64,000 nucleotides of DNA from Rhodococcus sp. 4CII (GCF_014256275.1 NZ_JACCFE010000002.1:2170001-2234000), one strand, 5' to 3'; shown: positions 20,134-28,699, counted from the first letter of the stretch. Made by a program: numbers and translations. The notes: generated from the sequence alone by a model not told the origin.

Positions 20134-20152
20134 GGCTACGTGAGGAGATTTT

Positions 20153-21001
20153 GTGGAACTTGTAGGCGTGATCGGCGGCGGCACCATGGGTGCCGGCATC
20201 GCCGAGGTATGTATCAAGGCTGGCAGCTCGGTTCTCATCCTCGAGACCAAGCCGGAATTCGCCGAGGCCGCGCAGGCCCGGATCGAGAAGTCCCTCGCCC
20301 GCGGCGTGAAGGCGGGCAAGCTCGATCAGGCTGCCGCGGACGCCGCGCTCGCCCGCGTGCGCGTCACCCTCGACATCGAGGACTTCGCCGACCGCGACCT
20401 GGTGATCGAGGCGGCGCCGGAGATCGAATCACTCAAGGTCGACATCTTCCAGAAGCTCGACAAGATCGTAAAGCCGGCGGGCATCCTGGCGTCCAACACG
20501 TCGTCGATCCCGCTGATCAAGATGGCCAACGCCACGCAGCGCCCCGGGCAGGTCGTGGGTGTCCACTTCTTCAACCCGGTGCCGGTGATGCCGCTGGTGG
20601 AGATCGTGGTCAGCCTGGTCACGTCGGAGGAGACCGTCACCGCGGTCACCGACTACGCGAAGAACACGCTGCGCAAGAAGACGGTGCGGGCCGGTGACCG
20701 CGCGGGCTTCATCGTGAACGCACTGCTCATCCCGTACCTCACGTCGGCGGTCCGGATGCTCGAATCCGGGTACGCCACCGCCGAGGACATCGACGAGGCC
20801 ATGAAGGGCGGCTGCGGCTACCCGATGGGCCCGCTGACGCTGATCGACACCGTCGGCCTCGACATCACCCTCGCGGCGGCGGAGTCGCTGTACGCGGAGT
20901 TCGCAGAGCCGCACTACGCTCCCCCGACGCTGCTCAAGCGCAAGGTGGATGCCGGGCACCTCGGCAAGAAGAGCGGCAAGGGCTTTTACGACTACAGCTA
21001 G
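20153..21001 (+). CDS. fadB2: 3-hydroxybutyryl-CoA dehydrogenase (FadB2-like)
   Basis: A 282-residue NAD(P)-dependent dehydrogenase interconverting acetoacetyl-CoA and 3-hydroxybutyryl-CoA. The N-terminal Rossmann fold opens with GVIGGGTMGAGIAEV. The catalytic region reads VGVHFFNPVPVMPLVEIV with the histidine near residue 141, followed by GFIVNALLIPYLTSAVRM and the C-terminal GKKSGKGFYDYS, all hallmarks of the short-chain 3-hydroxyacyl-CoA dehydrogenase family. Length equals mycobacterial FadB2. The GTG start at 20,153 is set by the strong ribosome site GAGGAGA. It lies 74 bp after fadE on the same strand. Its TAG overlaps the TAG of the convergent methyltransferase gene. Confidence 0.95.
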   Translation: MELVGVIGGGTMGAGIAEVCIKAGSSVLILETKPEFAEAAQARIEKSLARGVKAGKLDQAAADAALARVRVTLDIEDFADRDLVIEAAPEIESLKVDIFQKLDKIVKPAGILASNTSSIPLIKMANATQRPGQVVGVHFFNPVPVMPLVEIVVSLVTSEETVTAVTDYAKNTLRKKTVRAGDRAGFIVNALLIPYLTSAVRMLESGYATAEDIDEAMKGGCGYPMGPLTLIDTVGLDITLAAAESLYAEFAEPHYAPPTLLKRKVDAGHLGKKSGKGFYDYS

Positions 21002-21888
21002 TTCCGCCCGTCCGGGAGCCCGTCGCGTTGCCGCGGCGGGCTTTCGCCGTTCTTGACGGCGTAACCCATGTAGGAGATGGCGGTGCTCCGAATCTGCCCG
21101 AAGTCGAGCCGGCGGCTCAACTCGCCGTAGCTGAGTCGCGTTCCGCCGGCCCGGGCGAGGTCGAGCAACCGCAGGGGGTTCTTCGACCGCGGCCCGAGCC
21201 CGACTATCTCGGCGCGCCGCAGACCGTGCCGGTCGAGGATCGACGTCAGCTCGGCCGGGCGGATACACATCGACCAGTCGTGGATGGGGGTGTCGAACAT
21301 CCGGGTCATTCGCCACTCCTGCATGATCTTGATCGCGACGAGTTTGCTTGCGACGGTGCGGTTGATGGTGTCGAACAGGTACAGGCCGCCGGGTTTCAGC
21401 GCGCGGGACGTTTCGGCGATCACCGCATCGAGGTCCGACACGTGCTCGAGGACGTCGCAACAGTAGACGATGTCGAACGCGGCATCCGGCACCGGAAGCC
21501 GTTCACCGGACCCGATCCGGTACTCGATGTCGAGCGCCGAGCCGGCGGCGTGACGGCGCGCGGTCTCGACCGATACCGGGGACGGATCGATGCCCGTCAC
21601 CCGAAAACCGATGCGGGTGAACTCTTCCGCGAGAAATCCACCGCCCGAACCGACGTCGAGGGCGCGGAGTCCGGACACGTCGCGCCCGACCGTTGCGCCG
21701 AGCACCGCACGGAAGTAGTCGAATCGTGCCGGCGTGAGACTTCCGTGCAGCAGGTTGAGCGGGTTGCCCTCCTCCCACCACGACTCACCCACACGGTTGT
21801 AGACGTCGTTGTCGATGACCAAGCGGACCACCCCTTCTCTGCCGAGATCACGGCGACGACGTCCACCCTTCTCCTGCGCGTCGGTCAC
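20998..21888 (-). CDS. UbiG-like class I SAM methyltransferase
   Basis: A 296-residue SAM-dependent methyltransferase. Motif I is ALDVGSGGGFLAEEF and the post-motif acidic loop is VTGIDPSPVSVE; DIVYCCDVLEHV and ALKPGGLYLFDTINRT follow. The last block is characteristic of UbiG-type 3-demethylubiquinone O-methyltransferases. Actinobacteria use menaquinone, so the true acceptor is probably another small molecule. The start is uncertain: GTG 21,888 opens the frame, but GTG 21,831, just before VIDNDVYNRVG, would remove a basic non-conserved leader. It is convergent with fadB2, sharing 4 bases. No operon partner was seen. Confidence 0.85.
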   Translation of the reverse strand: MTDAQEKGGRRRRDLGREGVVRLVIDNDVYNRVGESWWEEGNPLNLLHGSLTPARFDYFRAVLGATVGRDVSGLRALDVGSGGGFLAEEFTRIGFRVTGIDPSPVSVETARRHAAGSALDIEYRIGSGERLPVPDAAFDIVYCCDVLEHVSDLDAVIAETSRALKPGGLYLFDTINRTVASKLVAIKIMQEWRMTRMFDTPIHDWSMCIRPAELTSILDRHGLRRAEIVGLGPRSKNPLRLLDLARAGGTRLSYGELSRRLDFGQIRSTAISYMGYAVKNGESPPRQRDGLPDGRN

Positions 21889-21947
21889 TTCAAGGCCGGC
21901 GTCGGTACGTGATGCTCGGGGTGACTTTCAGGATCTCGCACGCATGA

Positions 21948-22082
21948 CTGGTCCCGGCCGTCGCGCTGGCGTCCGGCGACTTCGGCGACCCGGCGGACCT
22001 CGCGGTGAGCGCGTCGGTGATTGCGGTGGTCGCGGTGGTCGCATGCGGAGTCGCCCTCGCCTACCTTCGCACCCGCCGCTGA
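21948..22082 (+). pseudogene. Possible 3' remnant of a membrane protein
   Basis: A frame without a start runs from just after a stop at 21,945 to TGA at 22,080-22,082. It encodes 44 residues including a hydrophobic stretch (SASVIAVVAVVACGVALAY) and a basic tail LRTRR, as at the C-terminus of a transporter. It has no ribosome site and no initiator, so it looks like the leftover end of a deleted gene upstream of an intact exporter. Confidence 0.3.
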
Positions 22083-22104
22083 GCGAATATGCAGAGTACA
22101 TACG

Positions 22105-22139
22105 TTGTGCACCATGCACAGCGTGTGTATGGTGCACAA
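22105..22139. promoter_or_regulatory. Operator: perfect 11-bp inverted repeat upstream of exporter
   Basis: TTGTGCACCAT at 22,105-22,115 and ATGGTGCACAA at 22,129-22,139 are perfect inverted copies separated by 13 bases. Each arm also contains the palindrome GTGCAC. The repeat ends 30 bp before the exporter start codon, so a bound protein would block transcription. No regulator gene lies beside it. Confidence 0.6.
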
Positions 22140-22169
22140 GTTGCATTTCGCAGAGTTGAGGAGATTTGC

Positions 22170-23615
22170 GTGGACACTCCGACCCCCGCCGTCCGCCCGG
22201 GCGGCCTCGTCGCCGTGCTGGCGTTCACCGGCATCGTCGCCGCACTCATGCAGACCCTCGTGGTCCCGCTGATCGGGGACCTGCCGCGACTGCTCGACAC
22301 GACCGCCTCGAACGCGTCCTGGGTGATCACAGCGACACTGCTCGCGGGCGCGGTGGCTACCCCGGTCACCGGACGCCTCGGCGACCTCTACGGCAAGCGG
22401 CAGATGATGCTGGTCTGCACGGTGCCGCTCGTGCTCGGCTCGGTCGTCTGCGCGCTGGCCACGTCCCTCGCGCCGATGGTGATCGGCCGTGGACTGCAGG
22501 GCATCGGTGTCGGCATGATCCCGCTGGGCATCAGCGCCCTGCGCGACCTGCTGCCGCCCGAGCGTCTGCACTCCTCCATCGCCCTGATGAGCTCGTCCAT
22601 GGGCATCGGCGGCGCCCTGGGCCTGCCCCTCGCCGCGACGGTGGCCGAGAGCTCCGACTGGCGCGTGCTGTTCTGGGGCGCCGCGGGACTGAGCGCGCTG
22701 ATCGCCGTGCTGCTCTGGCTGGTCATGCCTGCCACTCCCGTCCACGGGACCCGCGGCCGATTCGACCCCGTCGGCGCCGTCGGGCTCGGCATCGGACTCG
22801 TGGCCCTGCTCCTCGCCGTGTCGAAGGGCGCCGACTGGGGATGGGCGAGCGGCACCACCCTCGGCCTCTTCGCCACCACCGTCATCGTGTTGGCGGCCTG
22901 GGGCTGGTGGGAGCTGCGCACCCGCGAGCCCCTCGTCGATCTGCGGGTGATCGCCGGACGACAGGTGCTGCTCACCAACGCGGCATCCGTCGTCGTCGGT
23001 TTCGCGATGTACGCGCAGTCCCTGATCGTTCCGCAGCTCCTGCAGCTACCGGCGTCCACCGGCTACGGACTGGGCCAGTCGATGCTGGCCATGGGCCTGT
23101 GGATGGCTCCCTCAGGGCTCATGATGATGGCCGTGTCCCCCCTCGGCGCCAAGCTCTCGTCCACTCGCGGACCCAAGGTCACGCTGCTCGTCGGAAGCCT
23201 GGTCATCGCCCTCGGCTACGGATCGTCGATGCTCCTGATGGGATCGACGTGGGGGCTGGTCGTGGTGACCTGCATCTGCGGCTCCGGCGTCGGCCTGGCC
23301 TACGGGGCGATGCCCGCCCTGGTGATGAGCGCCGTGCCGCAATCCGCGACGGCATCCGCCAACAGCGTCAACGCGCTGATGCGTTCGGTCGGCACCTCGG
23401 TGTCTGCGGCCGTGGTCGGAGTGGTCCTGGCGCAGATGAGCATTCAGGTCGCCGGCCACACCCTGCCCACCGAGGGCGGATTCCGGACCGGTCTGCTGAT
23501 CGGATGCGGGGTCGCACTCGTCGCCGCAGCCATCACCCTGGCGATTCCGACGCGCCGTCCCGTCCCCTCGTCGCCGAGCCCGAGTCCCGAACCGCTCACG
23601 TCGTCGAAGGCGTGA
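22170..23615 (+). CDS. MFS drug exporter, DHA2 (14-helix) type
   Basis: A 481-residue inner-membrane antiporter. The helices include VAVLAFTGIVAALMQTLVV at the N-terminus. The loop motif TGRLGDLYGKRQMM (MFS motif A) follows helix 2, and GRGLQGIGVGMIPLGISALR follows, as in EmrB/QacA proteins. The GTG at 22,170 is preferred because GAGGAG precedes it. An upstream in-frame ATG at 22,089 would put the 11-bp operator inside the coding region and lacks a ribosome site. The C-terminus is a Ser/Pro-rich tail. The substrate cannot be told. Control by an unlinked repressor at the 22,105-22,139 operator is likely. Confidence 0.9.
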   Translation: MDTPTPAVRPGGLVAVLAFTGIVAALMQTLVVPLIGDLPRLLDTTASNASWVITATLLAGAVATPVTGRLGDLYGKRQMMLVCTVPLVLGSVVCALATSLAPMVIGRGLQGIGVGMIPLGISALRDLLPPERLHSSIALMSSSMGIGGALGLPLAATVAESSDWRVLFWGAAGLSALIAVLLWLVMPATPVHGTRGRFDPVGAVGLGIGLVALLLAVSKGADWGWASGTTLGLFATTVIVLAAWGWWELRTREPLVDLRVIAGRQVLLTNAASVVVGFAMYAQSLIVPQLLQLPASTGYGLGQSMLAMGLWMAPSGLMMMAVSPLGAKLSSTRGPKVTLLVGSLVIALGYGSSMLLMGSTWGLVVVTCICGSGVGLAYGAMPALVMSAVPQSATASANSVNALMRSVGTSVSAAVVGVVLAQMSIQVAGHTLPTEGGFRTGLLIGCGVALVAAAITLAIPTRRPVPSSPSPSPEPLTSSKA

Positions 23616-23627
23616 GAACCGAGCCGC

Positions 23628-24047
23628 CTATTTGTGGAGGGCGTACCCGGCCACTGGGTTGCCGTTGACGTAGACGGTGCCCTCGTAGGTCCCGTCCGGC
23701 CTCGGCGTGATCCGGTCGGTCAGGAAGGGAAGCCCGGACGGGCTGTAGTCGGTGACGAGTGCGCCGCTCGCCTCCGGTGTGGTCATACCGAAGATGTACG
23801 GGAAGAAGACACCGAAGTTGTCCATCACCCACCCGGGCCCGAACGTCTTCCCCTTCCAGATCAGGTCGCCGCCGAGAACGTTGGTCGTGCCGACATACGT
23901 GCCTGCGGGCAGTGGGACCGGCATGGGCACCGGGAGCGGCGGCGGCATGGGTGCCGGCACCGGGTCTGCGGCGGCTGTTCCCGCCGCGAGGAAAGACAGG
24001 CCGGCCACCGCGACGGCCCCTACCGCGACCTTGCGCATGATGTCCAT
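23628..24047 (-). CDS. Small secreted protein with Pro/Met-rich segment
   Basis: A 139-residue exported protein of unknown function. The N-terminus is a classical signal peptide (MRKVAVGAVAVAGLSFLAAG, cleavage expected after TAAA before DPVPAP). A low-complexity stretch of repeating P-x-P-M/L pairs follows, then a folded part of about 95 residues containing GGDLIWKGKTFGPGW and ending VNGNPVAGYALHK. The start ATG 24,047 has GGAGA five bases upstream; a second in-frame ATG lies at 24,038. It is convergent with the exporter before it, with a 12-bp gap. No cysteines or catalytic motif were noticed. I do not recognise a characterised family. Confidence 0.75.
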   Translation of the reverse strand: MDIMRKVAVGAVAVAGLSFLAAGTAAADPVPAPMPPPLPVPMPVPLPAGTYVGTTNVLGGDLIWKGKTFGPGWVMDNFGVFFPYIFGMTTPEASGALVTDYSPSGLPFLTDRITPRPDGTYEGTVYVNGNPVAGYALHK

Positions 24048-24221
24048 GAGTTCTCCGTAGATCGAGGTGCGTGGCCGAAAGTGTCGCACGTGCACGGCCG
24101 CCGCAGGGCGAGTGTGAAGAAGATACTGTTCGGATCGTTGCCGTAGCCCGAGTATGCCGAACGTGACGCGAGAAATCGCAACGAGCGCCGCACCCCGCGG
24201 ACCGCGGCGCACCATGGGGAG

Positions 24222-25712
24222 ATGACCGATACGGTTCTGCGCCTGAGCACCCGGCAGGGACGGTGGGTGGTGGTGGCCACCGTCCTCGGCTCGAGTCTCG
24301 CGCTCCTGGACGGCACGGTGGTGAACATCGCCCTGCCGCACATCGGTGAGGACCTCGGGGCCGGGGTCGCGGGACTGCAGTGGACGCTGAGCGGCTACAC
24401 CCTGGCCCTGGCGTCGCTGATCCTGCTCGGCGGGGCGCTCGGGGATCGCTGGGGACGGCGCCGCGTCTTCGTCTGCGGAACCGTCTGGTTCGCGGTCGCG
24501 TCACTGCTGTGCGGCATCGCCCCCGACATCACCCTGCTCGTGATCGCCCGGATCCTGCAGGGCGTCGGTGCGGCGATGCTGACCCCCGGCAGCCTCGCGC
24601 TGATCTCGGCGTCCATCCACGAGGACGATCGGGGCGCCGCCATCGGACTGTGGTCGGGATTCGGCGGGGTGGCCGGGGCGATCGGACCGCTGCTGGGTGG
24701 CTGGCTCGTGGAGGTGGCGGGCTGGCGGTCGGTGTTCCTGCTCAATCTTCCGCTCGCCGCGCTCGTGGTGTGGGCGTCGATGCGGCACGTTCCCGAGAGC
24801 CGTGACCCGAATCCGCCCGATCACCTCGACGTACTGGGGTCGGGGTGCGCGGTAATCGGTCTCGGCGCGCTCACCTACGGTCTGATCGAGAGGAACCCGG
24901 TCGCCGGGGTGGTGGGCGCCGCGGCACTGGTCGCGTTCGTCGTCGTGGAGCGACGGTCCCCGAACGCGCTGGTGCCGCCGAGCCTGTTCGCGTCGCGCAT
25001 GTTCGTGGCGGCGAACCTGGTGACGCTCGCCGTGTACGCGGCGCTCGGAGGTGTCTTCTTCCTCCTCGTGCTGCAGTTGCAGTTGGTGGCCGGATACTCG
25101 CCCGTCGCGGCCGGGGTGGCCACGATCCCCATCACGCTGGCGATGCTGGCTTTGTCGTCCCGCGCAGGCAGCTACGCCCAGACCCACGGCCCGCGACTGC
25201 CCATGACGGTCGGGCCGGCACTCGCAGCGATCGGTCTGCTGTTGATGACGCGGATCGGACCGGATGCGTCCTATTGGACGGTCGTGCTTCCCGGCGTCCT
25301 CGTCTTCGGACTCGGACTGTCCGCCATGGTCGCCCCGCTGACCGCCGCCGTGCTCGGATCGGTGCCGGTCGAACAGTCCGGGATCGCGTCCGGAGTGAAC
25401 AACGCGGTCGCCCGCACCAGCCAGCTGCTGGCGGTGGCCGCGCTCCCCGGCATCGCCGGGATCGATGCCGAGAGTCTGGTGGACCCCGACAGTTTCTCGC
25501 ACGGCTTCCGGATCGCGATGTACCTCTGCGTCGCGCTGCTCCTGGTCGGTGCGGTCATCGCCGCAGCCCTGATCCGGGCGCCCGCCGCGCCCGAACCCAC
25601 CCCGCGTGTTCCCGTCCCGGAATCGGTTGCCTGCAAACCGCATTGCGATGTCACCGGACCGGCCGTGCAGCCCTCACCCGCCCGGTCGGGTCCGACGCCG
25701 CCGAACGACTGA
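24222..25712 (+). CDS. MFS exporter, EmrB/QacA (DHA2) family
   Basis: A 496-residue 14-helix drug:proton antiporter. It has the DHA2 signature LDGTVVNIALPHIGEDL in helix 1, motif A GGALGDRWGRRRVFV, and motif C GLWSGFGGVAGAIGPLLGGWL. The last 45 residues are a Pro/Ala-rich cytoplasmic tail. The ATG at 24,222 follows GGGGAG. A GC-rich inverted repeat (GCGCCGC at 24,185-24,191 with GCGGCGC at 24,204-24,210) sits just before the ribosome site and could limit initiation. The following S4 gene starts 25 bp after the stop. The substrate is not deducible. Confidence 0.92.
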   Translation: MTDTVLRLSTRQGRWVVVATVLGSSLALLDGTVVNIALPHIGEDLGAGVAGLQWTLSGYTLALASLILLGGALGDRWGRRRVFVCGTVWFAVASLLCGIAPDITLLVIARILQGVGAAMLTPGSLALISASIHEDDRGAAIGLWSGFGGVAGAIGPLLGGWLVEVAGWRSVFLLNLPLAALVVWASMRHVPESRDPNPPDHLDVLGSGCAVIGLGALTYGLIERNPVAGVVGAAALVAFVVVERRSPNALVPPSLFASRMFVAANLVTLAVYAALGGVFFLLVLQLQLVAGYSPVAAGVATIPITLAMLALSSRAGSYAQTHGPRLPMTVGPALAAIGLLLMTRIGPDASYWTVVLPGVLVFGLGLSAMVAPLTAAVLGSVPVEQSGIASGVNNAVARTSQLLAVAALPGIAGIDAESLVDPDSFSHGFRIAMYLCVALLLVGAVIAAALIRAPAAPEPTPRVPVPESVACKPHCDVTGPAVQPSPARSGPTPPND

Positions 25713-25737
25713 CGCACCCGTTTCGTATCCTGGTCGG

Positions 25738-26121
25738 GTGGCAATTTCCGGTTCCGACCCTGCGAGTGTCCGGGTCGACAGCTGGACCTGGGCGGTCCGG
25801 TTGTTCAAGACGCGATCCGCGGCGGCGGCCGCCTGCAGGTCGGGTCACGTGCGGGTCAACGGCACCACCGCCAAACCCGCGCAACCGGTCAAGGCCGGCG
25901 ACGAGGTCCGCATCCGGGCGGCGGGCACCGAACGCATCGTGGAGGTCGTCCGGCCGATCACCAAACGGGTCGGTGCGGCGATCGCCGTCGAGTGCTTCAC
26001 CGACAACACACCGCCGCCTCCGCCGCGGGAGGTGCTGGCGTCGATTCCGCAACGCGACCGGGGTGCGGGCCGGCCGACCAAGCGGGAACGCCGCGACATG
26101 GACCGGCTGCGGGGTCTGTGA
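25738..26121 (+). CDS. S4-domain RNA-binding protein, Hsp15-like
   Basis: A 127-residue protein whose first half is an S4 RNA-binding domain: RVDSWTWAVRLFKTRSAAAA, then ACRSGHVRVNG and KAGDEVRI. This is the arrangement of Hsp15, which recognises stalled 50S subunits carrying nascent chains. The C-terminal half is basic (GRPTKRERRDMDRLRGL). The GTG 25,738 start lies six bases after a TATCCT hexamer, so the transcript may be leaderless. The gene ends three bases before the convergent lipid kinase. Membership in the S4 family is clear; the Hsp15 role is by family resemblance. Confidence 0.85.
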   Translation: MAISGSDPASVRVDSWTWAVRLFKTRSAAAAACRSGHVRVNGTTAKPAQPVKAGDEVRIRAAGTERIVEVVRPITKRVGAAIAVECFTDNTPPPPPREVLASIPQRDRGAGRPTKRERRDMDRLRGL

Positions 26122-26124
26122 CCC

Positions 26125-27039
26125 TCAGGCCGGAGTGTGGCTGAGGATGTGCAGCGCCGTCGGCACGGCATCGATGGTGACCGGCAGCGGGCCGACGCGG
26201 TCGCCGTCCGCGTACGCCGTGATGTCCTCGCAATGCAGTCGCACCGTCCGTGACCGGTAGGTCTGGACGTCCGGCAGGTTCACGTGGGTTCCCTTGTAGA
26301 CCCGGGGGAACAACCGGACCAGCCGCGTCCGGGGGCCGTGGTCGACGACCGTGACGTCGAGCAGGCCGTCCGTCTTGTCCGCGTTCGGGCAGATCTGCAT
26401 CCCGCCGCCGTACGACCGCCCGTTGCCCACCGCGACCAGCGTCGCATCGACCTCGACGGTCTCGTCGTCGAGGTCGATGCGGTAGTGCAGCGGCCGCAAC
26501 TGCGTCAGTTCGGCGAGCATCGCGAGGTTGTACCGCATGGGTCCCTTCGGCCACGACATTCGGTTCGCGCGGTCCGTGACGAGCGAATCGAAACCGCTGG
26601 CGACGATGGTGCCCGCCCACACGACCGCGCCGTCGCCGAGGGTGATCCTGGCGAGGTCGGATTCCTGCACCTCGCCGTCCGCGATGACGTCGGCCGCCGC
26701 GACGGGGTCGCCGACCGGGATGCCGAATTCGCGGGCGTGGTCGTTGCCGGTGCCCGCGGGGATCAGTCCGACGGGGGTCCCGGACAGCGCGGCCGCCTGC
26801 AACCCGATGCTGATGGCGCCGTCTCCGCCCACGACGACGAGCGCGTCGGTGCCGTCGTCGATCGCCCGGCGGGCCAGCATGCGTGCATGGTCGGCGTCGG
26901 TGCCGATGATCTCGGTGACGGCGACTCCGCGCTCCCGCAGGCGCGCGACCCCTTTGCGCCCGGCCACCGGCGCGTGGCCGTGCCCGGCGAGGGGATTGAC
27001 GAGGACGGTGACCTTCTCGATCACCTTCTGGGTGCTCAC
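26125..27039 (-). CDS. Diacylglycerol/lipid kinase (DagK/YegS family)
   Basis: A 304-residue soluble lipid kinase. The N-terminal catalytic domain has VLVNPLAGHG, the ATP-binding VVVGGDGAIS and the GTGNDHAREFGIP motif typical of DAGK_cat. The C-terminal beta-rich domain contains AVGNGRSYGGGMQICPNADKTDGLLDV. The start is GTG 27,039, overlapping the TGA of the upstream AgpS-like gene by four bases (GTGA), so translation is probably coupled. The same pair of genes is neighbouring in Mycobacterium (Rv2252 beside Rv2251), where the kinase phosphorylates diacylglycerol and affects phosphatidylinositol mannosides. That function is inferred here. Confidence 0.92.
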   Translation of the reverse strand: MSTQKVIEKVTVLVNPLAGHGHAPVAGRKGVARLRERGVAVTEIIGTDADHARMLARRAIDDGTDALVVVGGDGAISIGLQAAALSGTPVGLIPAGTGNDHAREFGIPVGDPVAAADVIADGEVQESDLARITLGDGAVVWAGTIVASGFDSLVTDRANRMSWPKGPMRYNLAMLAELTQLRPLHYRIDLDDETVEVDATLVAVGNGRSYGGGMQICPNADKTDGLLDVTVVDHGPRTRLVRLFPRVYKGTHVNLPDVQTYRSRTVRLHCEDITAYADGDRVGPLPVTIDAVPTALHILSHTPA

Positions 27040-28664
27040 GGAATCAGCTTGCCGGGGTTGAGGATTCCGGCGGGATCGACCGCGTCCTTGACCGCCCGCA
27101 GAATCGCGACGCCCAGGTCGCCGATCTCGTCGCGCATCCACGGGCGGTGGTCGACTCCGACCGCGTGGTGGTGCGTGATGGTTCCGCCGGCCGCGACGAT
27201 CGCATTCCCGGCGGCGGTCTTGGCCTTCCGCCACTGCTCGATCGGGTCGTCCGCCTGCGCGGACACGACGGTGAAGTACAGCGAGGCACCCGTCGGGTAG
27301 GTGTGCGAGATGTGGCAGAGGACGAGCGGCGGGGTGCCCTGCGCGGCGAGCGACTCCGTCAGCGCGGTGGTCACCGCCGTGCGGAGTGCGGCGAGGTTGC
27401 CCCACCTTGTTGCGGTTTCCAGCGTCTCGCACAGCGCTCCCGCGTCGAGCAGCGAGTCGCGCAGGTAGGGTGCGTCGAAACGGCCGTGCTCCCAGCCGTT
27501 TCCGGGTTCCTCGCCGAGCGACGCGCCGCCGTGCGCGAGCAGGACGGCGCGAGCCTCCGCGGCCCGCTCCGCCGTGTGCGCGGCGGTGCCCTCGAACGTC
27601 GTGATCGCCAGGCAGCCGCCGGTGACGGTCTCCTCCCCGATCTTGTCGGTGGTGGCCAGGTTCACCGCCGTCTCCGCCTCGTCGGACAGCCGCAGCACGG
27701 TCGGGACCGCGCCCTCCTGCCGCAGCGCGCGCAGCGCGGCGGCGCCCGTCTCGAAATCGGGGAAGCGCCACCCCTCGCGGACGGTGGATTCGGGGATCGC
27801 GTGCACCCGTACCCGGACCCGGGTGATGACGCCGAGCGTTCCCTCCGACCCGACGAATAGTTCGCCCAGATCCGGACCCGCCGCGGACGCCGGGGCGCGC
27901 CCCGTGTCGAGAGTCCCGGTGGGGGTCACCACGCGCAGACCCTGCACCATGTCCTCGAATCGCCCGTATCCCGCGGACGCCTGCCCCGACGACCGGGTGG
28001 CCGCGAACCCGCCGATGGTCGCGAACATGAAACTCTGCGGGAAGTGCCCCAGCGAGAAGCCGTGGTCGCCGAGCAGTTCCTCCGCGCGGGGACCGGTGAC
28101 GCCCGCACCCAGGGTGGCGATGCCGGAGTCGGCGTCGAGGTCGATCAGCGCGTCGAAGCGGCGCAGGTCCAGCGAGACGACGGCGTCGAATCGGTCGCGC
28201 ACCGGGTCGAGTCCGCCGACGACGCTCGTGCCGCCGCCGAACGGCACCACGGCGATGCCGTTGTCGGCGCAGTATCGGAGCACGTCGGCGACCTCGGCGT
28301 CGGTGCCGGGGATGACCACCGCATCGGGGGCGTTCTGCGGTTCGGTGCTGCGCCGGCGCAGCAGGTCGAGGGTGCTCTTGCCGCCGGAGCGCAGCAGCCG
28401 GTCGGCGTGCGCGGTGCTGCAGAACCGTGCTCCGACGAGGCCCGCGAGCGCGGCGAGGTGCGTCTCGGTCAACGCGCTCGGAGCCAGGACGACGTCTTCC
28501 GCCGCTCGGCCGGACGGCTCCCTGATCGTGACACCGAGGGCCTGGTGCAACAGTCCCGCGACCCCGTCGGAGAGCACCTTGTGCTTCTCCGGCGCACCCC
28601 AGGCGTCCCACTGCATCGGGGGTGCCGTCAGGACGTCGTGATCTTCCGATCGCTCATTGCTCAT
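27036..28664 (-). CDS. FAD-linked oxidase, alkyl-DHAP synthase (AgpS)-like
   Basis: A 542-residue flavoprotein of the VAO/PCMH family. The FAD domain contains PGTDAEVADVLRYCADNGIAVVPFGGGTSVVGG and the GFAATRSSGQASAGYGRFEDMV stretch. The C-terminal cap carries THHHAVG, the histidine cluster needed in alkyldihydroxyacetonephosphate synthase, and ends DPAGILNPGKL. AGPS swaps an acyl for an alkyl chain in ether-lipid synthesis; bacterial members may instead be 2-hydroxy-acid dehydrogenases. It is translationally coupled to the lipid kinase behind it. The upstream gap of 34 bp holds a 7-bp inverted repeat, so the pair appears to have its own regulated promoter. Confidence 0.9.
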   Translation of the reverse strand: MSNERSEDHDVLTAPPMQWDAWGAPEKHKVLSDGVAGLLHQALGVTIREPSGRAAEDVVLAPSALTETHLAALAGLVGARFCSTAHADRLLRSGGKSTLDLLRRRSTEPQNAPDAVVIPGTDAEVADVLRYCADNGIAVVPFGGGTSVVGGLDPVRDRFDAVVSLDLRRFDALIDLDADSGIATLGAGVTGPRAEELLGDHGFSLGHFPQSFMFATIGGFAATRSSGQASAGYGRFEDMVQGLRVVTPTGTLDTGRAPASAAGPDLGELFVGSEGTLGVITRVRVRVHAIPESTVREGWRFPDFETGAAALRALRQEGAVPTVLRLSDEAETAVNLATTDKIGEETVTGGCLAITTFEGTAAHTAERAAEARAVLLAHGGASLGEEPGNGWEHGRFDAPYLRDSLLDAGALCETLETATRWGNLAALRTAVTTALTESLAAQGTPPLVLCHISHTYPTGASLYFTVVSAQADDPIEQWRKAKTAAGNAIVAAGGTITHHHAVGVDHRPWMRDEIGDLGVAILRAVKDAVDPAGILNPGKLIP

Positions 28665-28674
28665 GCGTTATAGT

Positions 28675-28699
28675 GTTACACATCATGTAAGAGTGTAAC
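28675..28699. promoter_or_regulatory. Operator-like inverted repeat before agpS-like gene
   Basis: GTTACAC (28,675-28,681) and GTGTAAC (28,693-28,699) form a perfect 7-bp inverted repeat with an 11-base spacer. It fills the short gap upstream of the AgpS-like gene and its last base is the first base of the MFS stop codon. An additional ATGTAA lies in the spacer, giving three similar half-sites. Confidence 0.5.

Noticed and set aside
22089..22169. Earlier ATG start for the exporter at 22,170
   Set aside because: It would place the 11-bp operator in coding sequence and has no ribosome site, while GTG 22,170 has GAGGAG upstream.
24501..25643. 380-codon minus-strand frame in the DHA2 exporter
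   Set aside because: Low-complexity Arg/His/Gln-rich shadow of the exporter gene.
26125..28611. 828-codon frame running through both the lipid kinase and the antisense of motifs in the AgpS-like gene
   Set aside because: Only the last 304 codons match a protein family; the upstream part is the shifted frame of the AgpS-like gene.
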